From SIG455 sp045646385 (GTDB taxonomy: Bacteria; Bacillota; Clostridia; UMGS1810): a DNA stretch of 64,000 nucleotides. Shown piece after piece: positions 17,408 to 26,262 of this stretch. Location of the stretch: NCBI GenBank assembly GCA_045646385.1, contig JAZRKQ010000025.1:8293-72292 (forward strand), read 5' to 3'. A program made the position numbers and the translations under genes. The number at the start of each line of letters is the position of its first letter. Within the stretch, counting starts at the first letter, position 1. The notes below the pieces were generated by a model. It was not told the DNA's origin. It searched no databases and was given only the letters and a program-made list of their open reading frames with translations.

Positions 17408-17436
17408 ATTATACAATTAGCGTGTCGAAAAATCAA
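17408..17436 (-). promoter_or_regulatory. Predicted cca-metA promoter
   Basis: On the minus strand TTGATT (17431-17436) and TATAAT (17408-17413) are spaced by 17 bp. The promoter is embedded in an 11-bp inverted repeat (AATTAGCGTGT at 17415-17425 and its complement at 17436-17446), which may act as the lepB terminator or as an operator. Confidence 0.65.
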
Positions 17437-17469
17437 CACGCTAATTCATTTTAATTTTATTTTTTTGTA

Positions 17470-18108
17470 TTAATCATAAACTGAACCGAAATCAGATACC
17501 GGTAAAAGTCTGAAAATAACTTTACCTATAATATTCTTATGAGGTATAGCACCAACAGAAGCATCACGGCTATCGCGGCTGTTATTTCTGTTATCACCAA
17601 GAACAAACACGTGGCCTTCTGGTACAATATAAGGATATTTCATAGTGCCTGCAGATACGAGTTCCTCGCTGATATAATCTTCAACAAGTTCTACACCGTC
17701 TACATAAACTGTATGCTCTATGGGGTCTACAACAACCTCCTGCCCTGCAGTTGCAATAACTCTTTTTACATAAGGCGTATCAGGACTGTTCGGAGGACGG
17801 AAAATAATAATATCCCCTACCTCAGGTGTATACATAAATCTGTTTACATACAAAGTATCATTATGATGCAACGTAGGCAACATAGACGGTCCGTCTACAC
17901 GAACCAAAGTGAATATAAACTGTCTTATAAAAAGTGCCACAGCAAGTGCAACAACAATAGAAATAATCCAATCAAGAAGTTCCTTCTTCATACTGCTCTT
18001 AGGCGGTGCAATGAGTTCATCATCCTTAACAGTATCTGCAACTATTTCTTCATTAACATCGGGAGCAGATGTTTCTTCGATATTTTCATTATTTTTAAAT
18101 TCTTCCAT
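17470..18108 (-). CDS. lepB: Signal peptidase I
   Basis: This 212-residue membrane protease removes signal peptides from exported proteins. After a charged, acidic cytoplasmic tail of about 45 residues there is one membrane segment (IISIVVALAVALFI), then the catalytic Ser in DGPSMLPTL, the catalytic Lys in PYVKRVIA, and the conserved GDNRNNSRDSR box. The ATG at 18106-18108 is preferred because GAGGAG lies 8 bp upstream; a GTG three codons earlier would abut that site. It follows rplS by about 60 bp. Confidence 0.94.
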   Translation of the reverse strand: MEEFKNNENIEETSAPDVNEEIVADTVKDDELIAPPKSSMKKELLDWIISIVVALAVALFIRQFIFTLVRVDGPSMLPTLHHNDTLYVNRFMYTPEVGDIIIFRPPNSPDTPYVKRVIATAGQEVVVDPIEHTVYVDGVELVEDYISEELVSAGTMKYPYIVPEGHVFVLGDNRNNSRDSRDASVGAIPHKNIIGKVIFRLLPVSDFGSVYD

Positions 18109-18169
18109 TTCACACACTCCTCATAATGGAATAAAGCGGGTAATAATATTACCCGCTTTAAGCAACGTA

Positions 18170-18511
18170 TTAAAGTTTTTCTTTAACTTTAGCAGCTTTA
18201 CCAACTCTGTCACGCAGGTAATAAAGTTTTGCTCTGCGAACTTTACCGTGTCTGATAACTTCAATCTTAGCGATTTTGGGTGAGTTAACAGGGAAAGTTC
18301 TTTCAACACCTACACCGTAAGAGATACGTCTAACGGTGAAAGTTTCGTTAATACCGCCGTGTTTTTTAGAAATAACTGTACCTTCAAAAACCTGAATTCT
18401 TTCTCTGGTACCCTCTTTAATCTTTACGTGAACTTTAATAGTATCACCAATTAAGAGTTTGGGAAGATCTGTTCTGATCTGTTCCTGTGTAATGCTTTCG
18501 ATTACGTTCAT
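18170..18511 (-). CDS. rplS: 50S ribosomal protein L19
   Basis: This 113-residue ribosomal protein sits at the 30S-50S interface. The sequence begins MNVIESITQEQ, and the family segments GDTIKVHVKIKEG and RRISYGVGVER are clear. The ATG at 18509-18511 has GAGGAG upstream; upstream in-frame codons belong to the leader. In most Firmicutes rplS follows trmD, but here it lies some 35 kb from rimM-trmD with its own promoter and leader. Confidence 0.96.
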   Translation of the reverse strand: MNVIESITQEQIRTDLPKLLIGDTIKVHVKIKEGTRERIQVFEGTVISKKHGGINETFTVRRISYGVGVERTFPVNSPKIAKIEVIRHGKVRRAKLYYLRDRVGKAAKVKEKL

Positions 18512-18598
18512 TGTTTTTCTCCTCTCATCATAGATGTTCTTGATAAGCAAATTTAACGGCAATCTGAAAGCCGACTTACAGAGGACCATCCGTGTTAC
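18512..18598 (-). promoter_or_regulatory. Candidate L19 mRNA leader
   Basis: Between the predicted start site and rplS is an untranslated leader of about 87 nt containing short pairing segments (AGTCGGC and GCCG among them). Autoregulatory L19 leaders are known in Firmicutes. I infer the class from position only and did not match a covariance model. Confidence 0.4.
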
Positions 18599-18604
18599 TG
18601 CACT

Positions 18605-18633
18605 ATTTTATCATACATTCAAACTAAATGCAA
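18605..18633 (-). promoter_or_regulatory. Predicted rplS promoter
   Basis: On the minus strand TTGCAT (18628-18633) and TAAAAT (18605-18610) are spaced by 17 bp, just downstream of truA. Confidence 0.6.
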
Positions 18634-18667
18634 GAGTTTTTTTGAAAAAAATGCATTTTTTTGAAAA

Positions 18668-19405
18668 TTAATCATAATGCACCTCAAAAAGTGTTAAACC
18701 TTCCGGCGGAGCAGTTAATCCGGCACGTGTTCTGTCGCAAGAGGCAATTATATCGCCCATATCATCAGGATTGATTTTTCCGTTACCAACCATTGCAAGA
18801 GTACCTGCAATTATCCGCACCATATTATACAGATATCCGTCTGCACGAATAAATATTTTAACTTTTTCGCCATCTTCCAATACATCTAAACGTGTAACAG
18901 TACGTACCGTACCAACAATATTGCTTCCGGCAGACATAAAGCCGGAAAAGTCATGCGCACCTAAAAAGTATTTTGCCGCTTTCTGCATTTGTGAAACATC
19001 AAGTTTTTTAGGATAATGCCATTCGAATCTTCGTGTGAACACATTCTGAAACTTAGCAGTATTTATTGTATAGCAATACGTTTTCCCGTTATTATCATAT
19101 CTTGCATGAAATTCATCAGGCACCCGTTCACACTTAGACACGCAAATATCTTCCGGTAGATACGCACGCACCGCAAGAGGCAGTTTATCTTCGGGCACAC
19201 AATCCGGTGCAATATAAGAACACACATACATTCTTGCGTGTACACCGGCATCTGTTCTGCTGCATCCTTTTACTTTTATATTCTCTTTATAAACTTTGGT
19301 AAGTGCATCTTCTAAACAACCTTGTATGGTATTTCCGTTAGGTTGAAGTTGAAATCCGCAGTATTCAGTTCCGTCATACGACAATGTAAGTTTATAAGTA
19401 GCCAT
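18668..19405 (-). CDS. truA: tRNA pseudouridine(38-40) synthase
   Basis: This 245-residue enzyme converts uridines 38-40 of the tRNA anticodon stem-loop to pseudouridine. The catalytic aspartate lies in CSRTDAGVHA (near residue 51), and the family segments YDGTEYCGFQ and RADGYLYNMVR are present. Length is normal. It is the last gene of the run dnaD-dnaI-methyltransferase-ecfA1-ecfA2-ecfT-truA, 7 bp after ecfT, the usual position of truA in Firmicutes. Confidence 0.95.
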   Translation of the reverse strand: MATYKLTLSYDGTEYCGFQLQPNGNTIQGCLEDALTKVYKENIKVKGCSRTDAGVHARMYVCSYIAPDCVPEDKLPLAVRAYLPEDICVSKCERVPDEFHARYDNNGKTYCYTINTAKFQNVFTRRFEWHYPKKLDVSQMQKAAKYFLGAHDFSGFMSAGSNIVGTVRTVTRLDVLEDGEKVKIFIRADGYLYNMVRIIAGTLAMVGNGKINPDDMGDIIASCDRTRAGLTAPPEGLTLFEVHYD

Positions 19406-19412
19406 ATTAACC

Positions 19413-20231
19413 TCATAAATACATATTAATCAGCACAATTACTGCCATAAGAGTTATCATAGTAAGGCAGCCAAACCAGTCTTTAGCGCCGATTTTAAGT
19501 TCATTAAGTCGTGTTCTGCCCTTACCGCCGCGGTAACATCTGCATTCCATAGCGACAGCAAGTTCATCTGCCCTTCGGAAAGAACTTATAAACAAAGGAA
19601 CAAGTATAGGAATAAGCGCCTTTGCTCTGTTTATAACATTTCCGCTTTCAAAATCCGCACCACGTGCCATCTGTGCTTTCATAATTTTATCCGTTTCTTC
19701 TAAAAGTGTGGGAATAAAACGCAGCGCAATTGTCATCATCATAGCAAGTTCATGTGCCGGCAAACCGATTTTAGAAAATGGCGAAAGAAGTTTTTCAACG
19801 CCATCTGTCAAAAGTATGGGTGAAGTTGTAAGAGTTAATACCGATGTGCCCATAACCAGAAATACAAGCCTTAAACTCATAACAACAGCGCTGTATACAC
19901 CTTCTTTTGTGATTTTTAAAAATCCTGCTTTAAGCGGAACATTGCCTATATTTACAATTTCGCCGTTTGTCATAAAAAGGTTGATTAAAGCGGTAAAAAT
20001 AATTAAAAACAATATAGGTCGAACACCTTTAAGTACCAGTTTAAAACTTACTTTTGAAAGTTTTACTGCAAAAACAACATAAAGGGCTACTGCCGCAAAT
20101 CCCCACAAACTTTTTATGAAGAATATGGCAATTATAAATACCAACGCAAGAATAATCTTAATTCTCGGGTCCATAGAATGAACGGGCGAATCTATCGGAA
20201 AATACTGCCCTAATGTAATATCTTTCAGCAT
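19413..20231 (-). CDS. ecfT: ECF transporter transmembrane subunit EcfT
   Basis: This 272-residue membrane protein is the energy-coupling transmembrane component of group II ECF vitamin/micronutrient transporters. Several hydrophobic helices are evident (IILALVFIIAIFFI, RPILFLIIFTALINLF, WFGCLTMITLMAVIVLI). Two Ala-Arg-Gly-type coupling helices that contact the ATPases are represented by MARGADF and MECRCYRGG. It overlaps ecfA2 by 7 bp. Substrate-binding S components are not in this window, as expected for a shared module. Confidence 0.93.
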   Translation of the reverse strand: MLKDITLGQYFPIDSPVHSMDPRIKIILALVFIIAIFFIKSLWGFAAVALYVVFAVKLSKVSFKLVLKGVRPILFLIIFTALINLFMTNGEIVNIGNVPLKAGFLKITKEGVYSAVVMSLRLVFLVMGTSVLTLTTSPILLTDGVEKLLSPFSKIGLPAHELAMMMTIALRFIPTLLEETDKIMKAQMARGADFESGNVINRAKALIPILVPLFISSFRRADELAVAMECRCYRGGKGRTRLNELKIGAKDWFGCLTMITLMAVIVLINMYL

Positions 20232-21085
20232 TTTCCCACCTCACCAAAATATCTAAGAATTTCCTTACATGCTTTTTCTACTGTATAAATTTTATCATCA
20301 ACATCAATTCCGTTTTTCTTTAACCCCTGCATAACAAGGCATGCCTGAGGAACATTTAATCCCATTGAAAAAAGTTCATCAGAGCGTGCAAAAACATTCT
20401 CAACAGTATCAAACATTTTAAGTTCGCCGTCGCACATTACCATAATACGCTCAGCGTAGTGCGCTATATCCTCCATTGAATGAGAAACAAGAACAACTGT
20501 TAAGCCTTCATTTTTATGCAGGTGTTTGATTCTGGTAAGTATTTCATCTCTGCCAACAGGGTCAAGTCCTGCAGCAGGCTCGTCCAATATAAGGATTTTA
20601 GGATTCATAGCAAGAACACCTGCAATTGCCACTCTCCTTTTCTGACCTCCGGACAACTCAAACGGCGACTTTTCAAAATATTTTTCGTCAAGTCCTACAA
20701 GTTCGGCAACGTGACGTACACGTGCATCAATTTCATTTTCGTCAAGTCCTAAATTTTTAGGACCGTACGCAATATCTTTATATACGGTTTCTTCAAACAA
20801 CTGATACTCCGGATACTGAAAAACAATACCAACCTTACTTCGTATTTCGCGCATATTGACAGATTTATCAGATATATCACAGCCATCAACAACAACACAT
20901 CCGCCATCAGGTTTTAAAAGTCCGTTAAGATGCTGAATAAGCGTAGATTTACCAGAACCCGTATGACCTATAAGACCCACAAATTCTCCATCTTCTATCT
21001 TAAACGAAATATCCGAAAGCGCAGTTTTTTCAAACGGCGAGCCTTTTGAGTATATATGATTTAAGTTTTTAACTTCTATCGGCAT
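20225..21085 (-). CDS. ecfA2: ECF transporter ATPase EcfA2
   Basis: This 286-residue ABC ATPase forms a heterodimer with EcfA1. It has Walker A GHTGSGKST, a Q-loop (FQYPEYQLF), signature LSGGQKRR, and Walker B LILDEPAAGLDPVGR. It overlaps ecfA1 by 10 bp and ecfT by 7 bp. Assignment as A2 rather than A1 rests on the gene order. Confidence 0.93.
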   Translation of the reverse strand: MPIEVKNLNHIYSKGSPFEKTALSDISFKIEDGEFVGLIGHTGSGKSTLIQHLNGLLKPDGGCVVVDGCDISDKSVNMREIRSKVGIVFQYPEYQLFEETVYKDIAYGPKNLGLDENEIDARVRHVAELVGLDEKYFEKSPFELSGGQKRRVAIAGVLAMNPKILILDEPAAGLDPVGRDEILTRIKHLHKNEGLTVVLVSHSMEDIAHYAERIMVMCDGELKMFDTVENVFARSDELFSMGLNVPQACLVMQGLKKNGIDVDDKIYTVEKACKEILRYFGEVGKC

Positions 21086-21912
21086 AATTTAATTATCTCC
21101 TCAACACATTCCTGCTCATCTAAAATGTCACACCTGATATCTAATCCTGCCTTTTTAAGTTCAAAAGCAATCTGAGTTGCCTGCGGAACATCCAAACCGA
21201 TGCGTCGCATTCTCTCAACATCGGAAAATACGTTTCTCGGTTTATCGTCAATAATAATACGACCTTTATCTACAACAACAACTCTGTCTGCACATACCGC
21301 CTCATCCATATTATGGGTTATCATAATTATAGTGATTCCGTGTTTACGGTTGAGTTCTGTGATAGTTTTCATAACTTCTTTTCTGCCTGACGGGTCAAGC
21401 ATGGCAGTAGGCTCGTCAAACACTATAGTCTGCGGTTTCATTGCTATAACTCCGGCGATGGCAATACGTTGTTTTTGTCCGCCTGATAAAAGATGCGGTG
21501 CCTCTTTTCTGAATTTACTCATACCAACGGCATTGAGTGCATAATCTATCCTCTGGCGTATTTCCTCAGGTGGAACACCAAGATTTTCTGCAGCAAAAGC
21601 AACATCTTCTTCAACTATAGTTGCTACTATCTGATTATCGGGATTCTGAAAAACCATAGCGGCGCTCTGGCGTATATCCCATGTTTTGCTCTCGTCCAAT
21701 GTATCCATACCGTTTACATACACATATCCGCCCATAGGCAACAAAATTGCATTTATATGCTTTGCAAGCGTTGATTTGCCTGATCCGTTTCTGCCAAGCA
21801 CAGCAACAAACTCGCCGTCATTTACTTTCAGATTAATCCCATTAAGCGCAAGTCCGCCGATTTTGTCATCAGCACGGTCATAAGAATATGTCAGGTTTTG
21901 TATCTCAATCAA
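21076..21912 (-). CDS. ecfA1: ECF transporter ATPase EcfA1
   Basis: This 278-residue ABC ATPase is the first of the ECF module. It has Walker A GRNGSGKST, Q-loop FQNPDNQ, signature LLSGGQKQR, Walker B TIVFDEPTAMLDPSG and the switch histidine in MITHNMDEA. It powers uptake of several vitamins together with EcfA2/EcfT and interchangeable S components encoded elsewhere. It starts 13 bp after the methyltransferase gene. Confidence 0.93.
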   Translation of the reverse strand: MIEIQNLTYSYDRADDKIGGLALNGINLKVNDGEFVAVLGRNGSGKSTLAKHINAILLPMGGYVYVNGMDTLDESKTWDIRQSAAMVFQNPDNQIVATIVEEDVAFAAENLGVPPEEIRQRIDYALNAVGMSKFRKEAPHLLSGGQKQRIAIAGVIAMKPQTIVFDEPTAMLDPSGRKEVMKTITELNRKHGITIIMITHNMDEAVCADRVVVVDKGRIIIDDKPRNVFSDVERMRRIGLDVPQATQIAFELKKAGLDIRCDILDEQECVEEIIKLCR

Positions 21913-21925
21913 TTGTCATTCCCTC

Positions 21926-22801
21926 TCAATCGCACAAATCAGAATACCATCTTGAAGTAAGTCCGCAAGGAAGAACCAAGCCAGAAGACTTAATCGGCAA
22001 TCCAATTTCATCGCTCATAACATTGCCATTATATTTTTTGCCAACGGTAAGTTTCAGCACATTTCCGACAACCGCCGGAGAAATTCCCGTTGTGTATGAA
22101 TTAACTATAAAAAACAACGGATTATCGCTCATTACATCCATGCACTTACATACCAGTTGATAAAATTCGTCTTCAAATTTCCATATTTCACCTTTAGGAC
22201 CTCTGCCGTATGAAGGCGGGTCCATAATTATACAATCGTATTTATTTCCTCTGCGTTTTTCACGCTCAACAAATTTAATAACATCATCTACAATATATCT
22301 TATAGGTGCATCTGCAAGCCCCGATGATGCGGCATTTTCTTTTGCCCATAATGTCATACCCTTAGATGCATCAACATGAACCACTTTAGCACCGGCATAC
22401 GCTGCCGCAACCGTTGCACCGCCTGTATACGCAAAAAGGTTAAGCACATTTATGGGACGATTTGCCTTTTTAATATTGCGCATAATGAACTCCCAATTGA
22501 CAGCCTGCTCCGGAAAAAGTCCTGTATGCTTAAACCCCATAGGCTTAATATTAAAAGTCAGATTATCATACTTTACCTGCCAACTTTGAGGCATCTTTTT
22601 AAAATACTCCCAACTACCGCCGCCGGAGGCACTTCTGTGATAATGAGCGTGCAGGTTCTTCCACGATTTTTCATCACAATCATCCTGCCAGATAGCCTGT
22701 GGGTCAGGACGGCGAAGTTTTATATCACCCCAAAATTCAACTTTTTCGCCATGTGCTGCATCAAGCAATATATAATCTTTCCATTTATCAGCAATTAACA
22801 T
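21926..22801 (-). CDS. Class I SAM-dependent RNA methyltransferase, RlmI/RlmK-like
   Basis: This 291-residue protein has the fold of the RlmI/RlmK/RlmL rRNA cytosine/guanine methyltransferases: a SAM-binding motif NLFAYTGGATVAA (near residue 121), an acidic loop (VVHVDASKGM), and the catalytic-type DPPSYGRGPKGE motif (near 195). The N-terminal PUA domain of RlmI is absent, so the substrate may differ. It starts 12 bp after dnaI. The modified RNA and position cannot be read from the sequence. Confidence 0.82.
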   Translation of the reverse strand: MLIADKWKDYILLDAAHGEKVEFWGDIKLRRPDPQAIWQDDCDEKSWKNLHAHYHRSASGGGSWEYFKKMPQSWQVKYDNLTFNIKPMGFKHTGLFPEQAVNWEFIMRNIKKANRPINVLNLFAYTGGATVAAAYAGAKVVHVDASKGMTLWAKENAASSGLADAPIRYIVDDVIKFVEREKRRGNKYDCIIMDPPSYGRGPKGEIWKFEDEFYQLVCKCMDVMSDNPLFFIVNSYTTGISPAVVGNVLKLTVGKKYNGNVMSDEIGLPIKSSGLVLPCGLTSRWYSDLCD

Positions 22802-22813
22802 ATTTAATCCTCT

Positions 22814-23824
22814 TTACATATTACGTTCTTTTTTCAACAACCGGATGTCGTCACCCACAAACTTAAGCAGAGTAAATTCACCCATAATGCGCGATGAAAT
22901 TCTGTCTGTATAGGTATTTCGAACATCATTCATATTAAGATTAGAATTTATTATAGTAGACTTTTTCTCTAAAAGTCTGGTGTTTAGCAAATCAAACAGT
23001 ACAGATTGTGTATATGAAGTAATAAATTCTGTACCAAAATCATCAATTATAAGCAAATCACAATCGTAAATTACGTTTTTTAAAAGTTCGGCATTATCTA
23101 TTTTGGAACGATTAAAATGGCAATCTTCCAAAAAATTAAAAAGTTTATACGCAGTTTGATATATAACACCGTGTCCCGCATTTAAAAGTTCAGCAACCAT
23201 ACACGAAGTAAGATACGTTTTACCTACACCTGCAGGGCCGTAAATATATAAATTTTCATAAGAATTGCCAAAATCTCTGCAAAAATTAAGACAAGTACGG
23301 TAAATATTACGCGCATTATCGTAAGGCGACACACCTACAGATGGCTCAACATCTTTACTATAGAAAGAAAAATCAGCATTTTTAAAACTGCAGTTTTCAA
23401 AATCAATCGGTATATTTGAAATGCGTGACGCAGCCTCTGCCATAAAGCGTTTTATCTTCTGTTTATAGCATGTACACTTTTTGCCGTTTACAACTCCGGT
23501 GTCTTTGCAGAGTGGGCACTCGTAGGGAACATCAAAAACATCTTCGTTCATTCCGTACTTAGCAAGCACATCTGCTCTTTTGCGTTTAAGTTCTGCCAGT
23601 TCAGCCTCCATAGCCGATGCAAGTTCTGATGCAGAAATATTGCCGTTTATTATTTTAGTTGAATACCGCACACCGACTGTAGCAATTGCTCTGTCGATCT
23701 CTTCAACTTGGGGGACAAGAGCGTAAACGGTGTTTAAACGTTCCTGTTCAAGTTCTCTTCGTGTATCTGCAAGATGTACATATTCACTGTTAATATGTTT
23801 TTCAATTGCACTTGCACTAAGCAT
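22814..23824 (-). CDS. dnaI: DnaC/DnaI-like helicase loader ATPase
   Basis: This 336-residue AAA+ ATPase should load the replicative helicase. An N-terminal helical region leads to a zinc-binding CPLCKDTGVVNGKKCTC motif (near residue 103), then Walker A YGPAGVGKTYL, Walker B DLLIIDDFG and an arginine-rich C terminus. In low-GC Firmicutes it works with DnaD and DnaB. Here dnaD is directly upstream (15 bp) but no dnaB-like gene is adjacent. Confidence 0.9.
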   Translation of the reverse strand: MLSASAIEKHINSEYVHLADTRRELEQERLNTVYALVPQVEEIDRAIATVGVRYSTKIINGNISASELASAMEAELAELKRKRADVLAKYGMNEDVFDVPYECPLCKDTGVVNGKKCTCYKQKIKRFMAEAASRISNIPIDFENCSFKNADFSFYSKDVEPSVGVSPYDNARNIYRTCLNFCRDFGNSYENLYIYGPAGVGKTYLTSCMVAELLNAGHGVIYQTAYKLFNFLEDCHFNRSKIDNAELLKNVIYDCDLLIIDDFGTEFITSYTQSVLFDLLNTRLLEKKSTIINSNLNMNDVRNTYTDRISSRIMGEFTLLKFVGDDIRLLKKERNM

Positions 23825-23839
23825 TGTTTACCCCCTATT

Positions 23840-24817
23840 CTAATTTTGCGCACTATTCATACGATGTGCTATCATCTTCTTTTCGAAATCACTTATATTA
23901 TTATCCGTTGTAAAATTATTAAATTTTGTGGTTTTCTTAGGTGCTTTCTTCTGTTCGGCAGTTTCTTTACCAAGATTTTTTAAAACAGCATCCATATACT
24001 TAAAATTCATTTTGCCGGTGTTTATAACAGTTATCTCATATGCTTCTTTTATATTTGCCTCAGTAGCCTTATAATCCTGAAGCCATGTACGTACAAATTC
24101 GGTTTCAAGTTCGGTTAAATCTCTTCCGCTTATCTGCATAATACGTTTAACCTTTTTTTCAGCACGTGCAAGTTTTGCCTGTCCTTTTATGTATACATTG
24201 GCCTTTTCAAAACTGTCTATACCTTTATCTGCCCAAGTTATAGCAACCTTTTCAATATAACGCAAATCCATTTTCTTAATGGAGGTACAGTGTTCCAAAA
24301 GCATAACAATAACATCTATAGGCAATTTAAGCCAATCGTAGAATGAATACATAATTTTCATATCGTTATGGTTTAATGGTTTGCCAAGCAGTTGTTCGGC
24401 AATAAGGAACATATCACGGACATTTTTATCGGTTTTCAATGCGGCATTTATATCTTTAACAAGGTATTTTGGTGGTTCGGTATAAGTTTTTTCTTCTTCT
24501 GCAAGTGTTTCTTCTTTATGAACAACTTTTATATCTGATTCCAAATTCATAAATTCTACGCAACAAGCACCGTCTGCATCGTCAAAATTGATTACAGACT
24601 GCTCGTGCCAGTACTTAAGTGCTTTTAAAACTTTAGCATCCGTTAGACCAAGCGATGAAGCAGTATTTTCAACAGAGAGGTTTGCATCGTTTAAATGGCA
24701 CAGTAAATACAGATATACCTTTACCGAATTTTCATCGGCAGCAGGCAGATACCTGTCTACAAACGCTGTCGGTACAGAAAAGACAGCCTCCCTCTTTTTT
24801 ATGTGCAAATTTTTCAC
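23840..24817 (-). CDS. dnaD: DnaD-domain replication initiation protein
   Basis: This 325-residue protein has an N-terminal winged-helix region (about 1-90) and two consecutive DnaD/DDBH2-type domains (about 120-200 and 215-290), the last containing the family's WLQDYKATEANIKEAYE-like motif. Two C-terminal domains are more typical of DnaB/DnaD fusions in Clostridia and may explain the absence of a separate dnaB. Translation probably starts at GTG 24815-24817, with GGGGGAG upstream. It heads the replication/ECF operon. Confidence 0.85.
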   Translation of the reverse strand: MKNLHIKKREAVFSVPTAFVDRYLPAADENSVKVYLYLLCHLNDANLSVENTASSLGLTDAKVLKALKYWHEQSVINFDDADGACCVEFMNLESDIKVVHKEETLAEEEKTYTEPPKYLVKDINAALKTDKNVRDMFLIAEQLLGKPLNHNDMKIMYSFYDWLKLPIDVIVMLLEHCTSIKKMDLRYIEKVAITWADKGIDSFEKANVYIKGQAKLARAEKKVKRIMQISGRDLTELETEFVRTWLQDYKATEANIKEAYEITVINTGKMNFKYMDAVLKNLGKETAEQKKAPKKTTKFNNFTTDNNISDFEKKMIAHRMNSAQN

Positions 24818-24849
24818 GCAAACTCCCCCATAATATTTATAGTGTAATT

Positions 24850-24878
24850 AGTATATCACACTATATCAATAAATTCAA
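24850..24878 (-). promoter_or_regulatory. Predicted dnaD promoter with overlapping inverted repeat
   Basis: On the minus strand TTGAAT (24873-24878) and TATACT (24850-24855) are spaced by 17 bp. An inverted repeat ATAGTGT / ACACTAT (24839-24845 and 24858-24864) surrounds the -10 element, as a repressor operator would. Confidence 0.55.
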
Positions 24879-24898
24879 TGACAAAATAATATAAATTT

Positions 24899-24928
24899 AA
24901 AATCCCCGTTCGTTGAACGGGGATTTTT
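24899..24928 (-). terminator. Rho-independent terminator of tRNA-Leu(CAA)
   Basis: A GC-rich 8-bp stem (CCCCGTTC / GAACGGGG) extended by A-T pairs with a 3-nt loop lies 4 bp beyond the 3' end of the tRNA on the minus strand. Confidence 0.85.
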
Positions 24929-24932
24929 GAAA

Positions 24933-25016
24933 TGCCGATGGCCGGAGTCGAACCGGCACGGTATCGCTACCGGCGGATTTTGAGTCCGCTACGTCTGCCA
25001 ATTCCATCACATCGGC
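24933..25016 (-). tRNA. tRNA-Leu (anticodon CAA)
   Basis: The minus strand folds as a class II tRNA. The 7-bp acceptor stem is GCCGATG/CATCGGC, the D-arm segment is GGAATTGGCAGACG, the anticodon loop reads CTCAAAA with anticodon CAA (reads UUG), a long variable arm is present, and the T-arm is GCCGGTTCGACTCCGGC. The discriminator is A and no CCA is encoded. Confidence 0.97.
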
Positions 25017-25096
25017 AAAAACTTACTTTGATAGTATACAACATTTTTTTTAACATTTCAAGACTTTTTTTCAATTTTTCGAAAAAATATTTTAAA

Positions 25097-25149
25097 ACAG
25101 TGTGTACTTTTTCGTCTGAGTATGTTTATACGAAAAAGCACACACTGTT
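25097..25149 (-). terminator. Terminator after the sugar kinase gene
   Basis: A long hairpin pairs AACAGTGTGTACTTTTTCGT with its near-complement (25130-25149), followed on the minus strand by TTTTAAAATATTTTTT. It ends the pgi-nucleotidyltransferase-kinase operon. Confidence 0.8.
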
Positions 25150-25170
25150 ATTCATACTGAAAGCGTTAAA

Positions 25171-26262
25171 TCATCTTGCACATTTAGCAACGATTTCTTT
25201 CATCTGCTCCATTTTTTCTTCCATATCAGCAACCATTTTGAACTGTGTACGGGCACGGTCTAAGTTATGGTTTTCTCTATGAATTTTAAAATAAACGTCG
25301 CCATTTAAGTGGTCACCCAAAAATCTGATACCACATTCGAGTGTCATAAGTTTAGCAGACATAGGCAGAAGTTCGATTTCTTCTTTAGTAATGCTGTCAC
25401 CAACCTCACTTAAAAAGCCTTTAACATAGTGTTCAAACAAATTAAGGTCGCAGTATACTTTTGAAAGGTCTTTCTCATCCTCTGCGGCAGGGTTAGTACC
25501 AAAACGGATAGAATCGCCAAAGTCATAAAGCAAAGAGCCCGGCATAACGGTATCAAGGTCAATTACACAAATGCCTTTACCGCTTTCGCTATCAACCAAA
25601 ACATTATTAAGTTTTGTATCGTTATGGGTAACTCTTAACGGAATTTTACCTTCTGCTATACCGTCTACAATAATAGCAGCATCGTCTTTACGTGCCATAG
25701 CAAAGTCTATCTCTGCCTGAACATCTTTTGCTTTACCTGATTTGTTTTCTGCAACTGCTTTTTCAAAATCAACAAATCTTGTTTTTGTGTTATGAAAATT
25801 CTTGATTGTTTCATGCAGTTTGTCAGCCTCAAAATCAGAAAGCATGTTCTGGAATTTACCGAATGCTGCAGCAGCGTTATAAAAATCTTTCGGGTCTTCT
25901 ACAACCTGATAACTTATAGCATCGTCTATGAAAATATAAACTCTGTAGTAGTCTCCATTTTCGGTTTTAACATAACTCTTTCCGTCCTTAGCCGGAATAA
26001 CAGTAAGAGTTTCTCTTTTAGAATTTCCGCCTGCTGCATCAATTTTTTTCTTTAAAAACTCTGTTACCATAACAACATTATCCATAAGTTCTTCAGGAGA
26101 AGAAAATACGGTGTTATTGATTTTCTGCAATATGTATTTTTCTTCAGCAGTAGTTTTAAGTAAAAATGTAGTATTAATATGTCCTTCGCCATAAGGAGAA
26201 GCATCTACATATTCGCCCTGAATCTCAAATAATTCAGCAATATCTTTTAAATTATATTCCAT
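25171..26262 (-). CDS. N-acetylhexosamine 1-kinase-like sugar kinase (APH fold)
   Basis: This 363-residue protein belongs to the aminoglycoside phosphotransferase superfamily. Catalytic HNDTKLNNVL (near residue 213) and metal-binding DLDTVMPGSLLYDFGD (near 235) are present. These segments and the start (EGHINTTFLL) resemble NahK of bifidobacteria, which phosphorylates GlcNAc/GalNAc at C1. It overlaps the nucleotidyltransferase gene by 11 bp, which fits a pathway sugar to sugar-1-phosphate to nucleotide sugar. An antibiotic-resistance role is unlikely. The exact sugar is inferred. Confidence 0.75.
   Translation of the reverse strand: MEYNLKDIAELFEIQGEYVDASPYGEGHINTTFLLKTTAEEKYILQKINNTVFSSPEELMDNVVMVTEFLKKKIDAAGGNSKRETLTVIPAKDGKSYVKTENGDYYRVYIFIDDAISYQVVEDPKDFYNAAAAFGKFQNMLSDFEADKLHETIKNFHNTKTRFVDFEKAVAENKSGKAKDVQAEIDFAMARKDDAAIIVDGIAEGKIPLRVTHNDTKLNNVLVDSESGKGICVIDLDTVMPGSLLYDFGDSIRFGTNPAAEDEKDLSKVYCDLNLFEHYVKGFLSEVGDSITKEEIELLPMSAKLMTLECGIRFLGDHLNGDVYFKIHRENHNLDRARTQFKMVADMEEKMEQMKEIVAKCAR

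Noticed and set aside
25171..26262. Aminoglycoside resistance phosphotransferase
   Set aside because: The fold is shared, but operon context with pgi and a sugar nucleotidyltransferase and NahK-like segments favour a sugar kinase.
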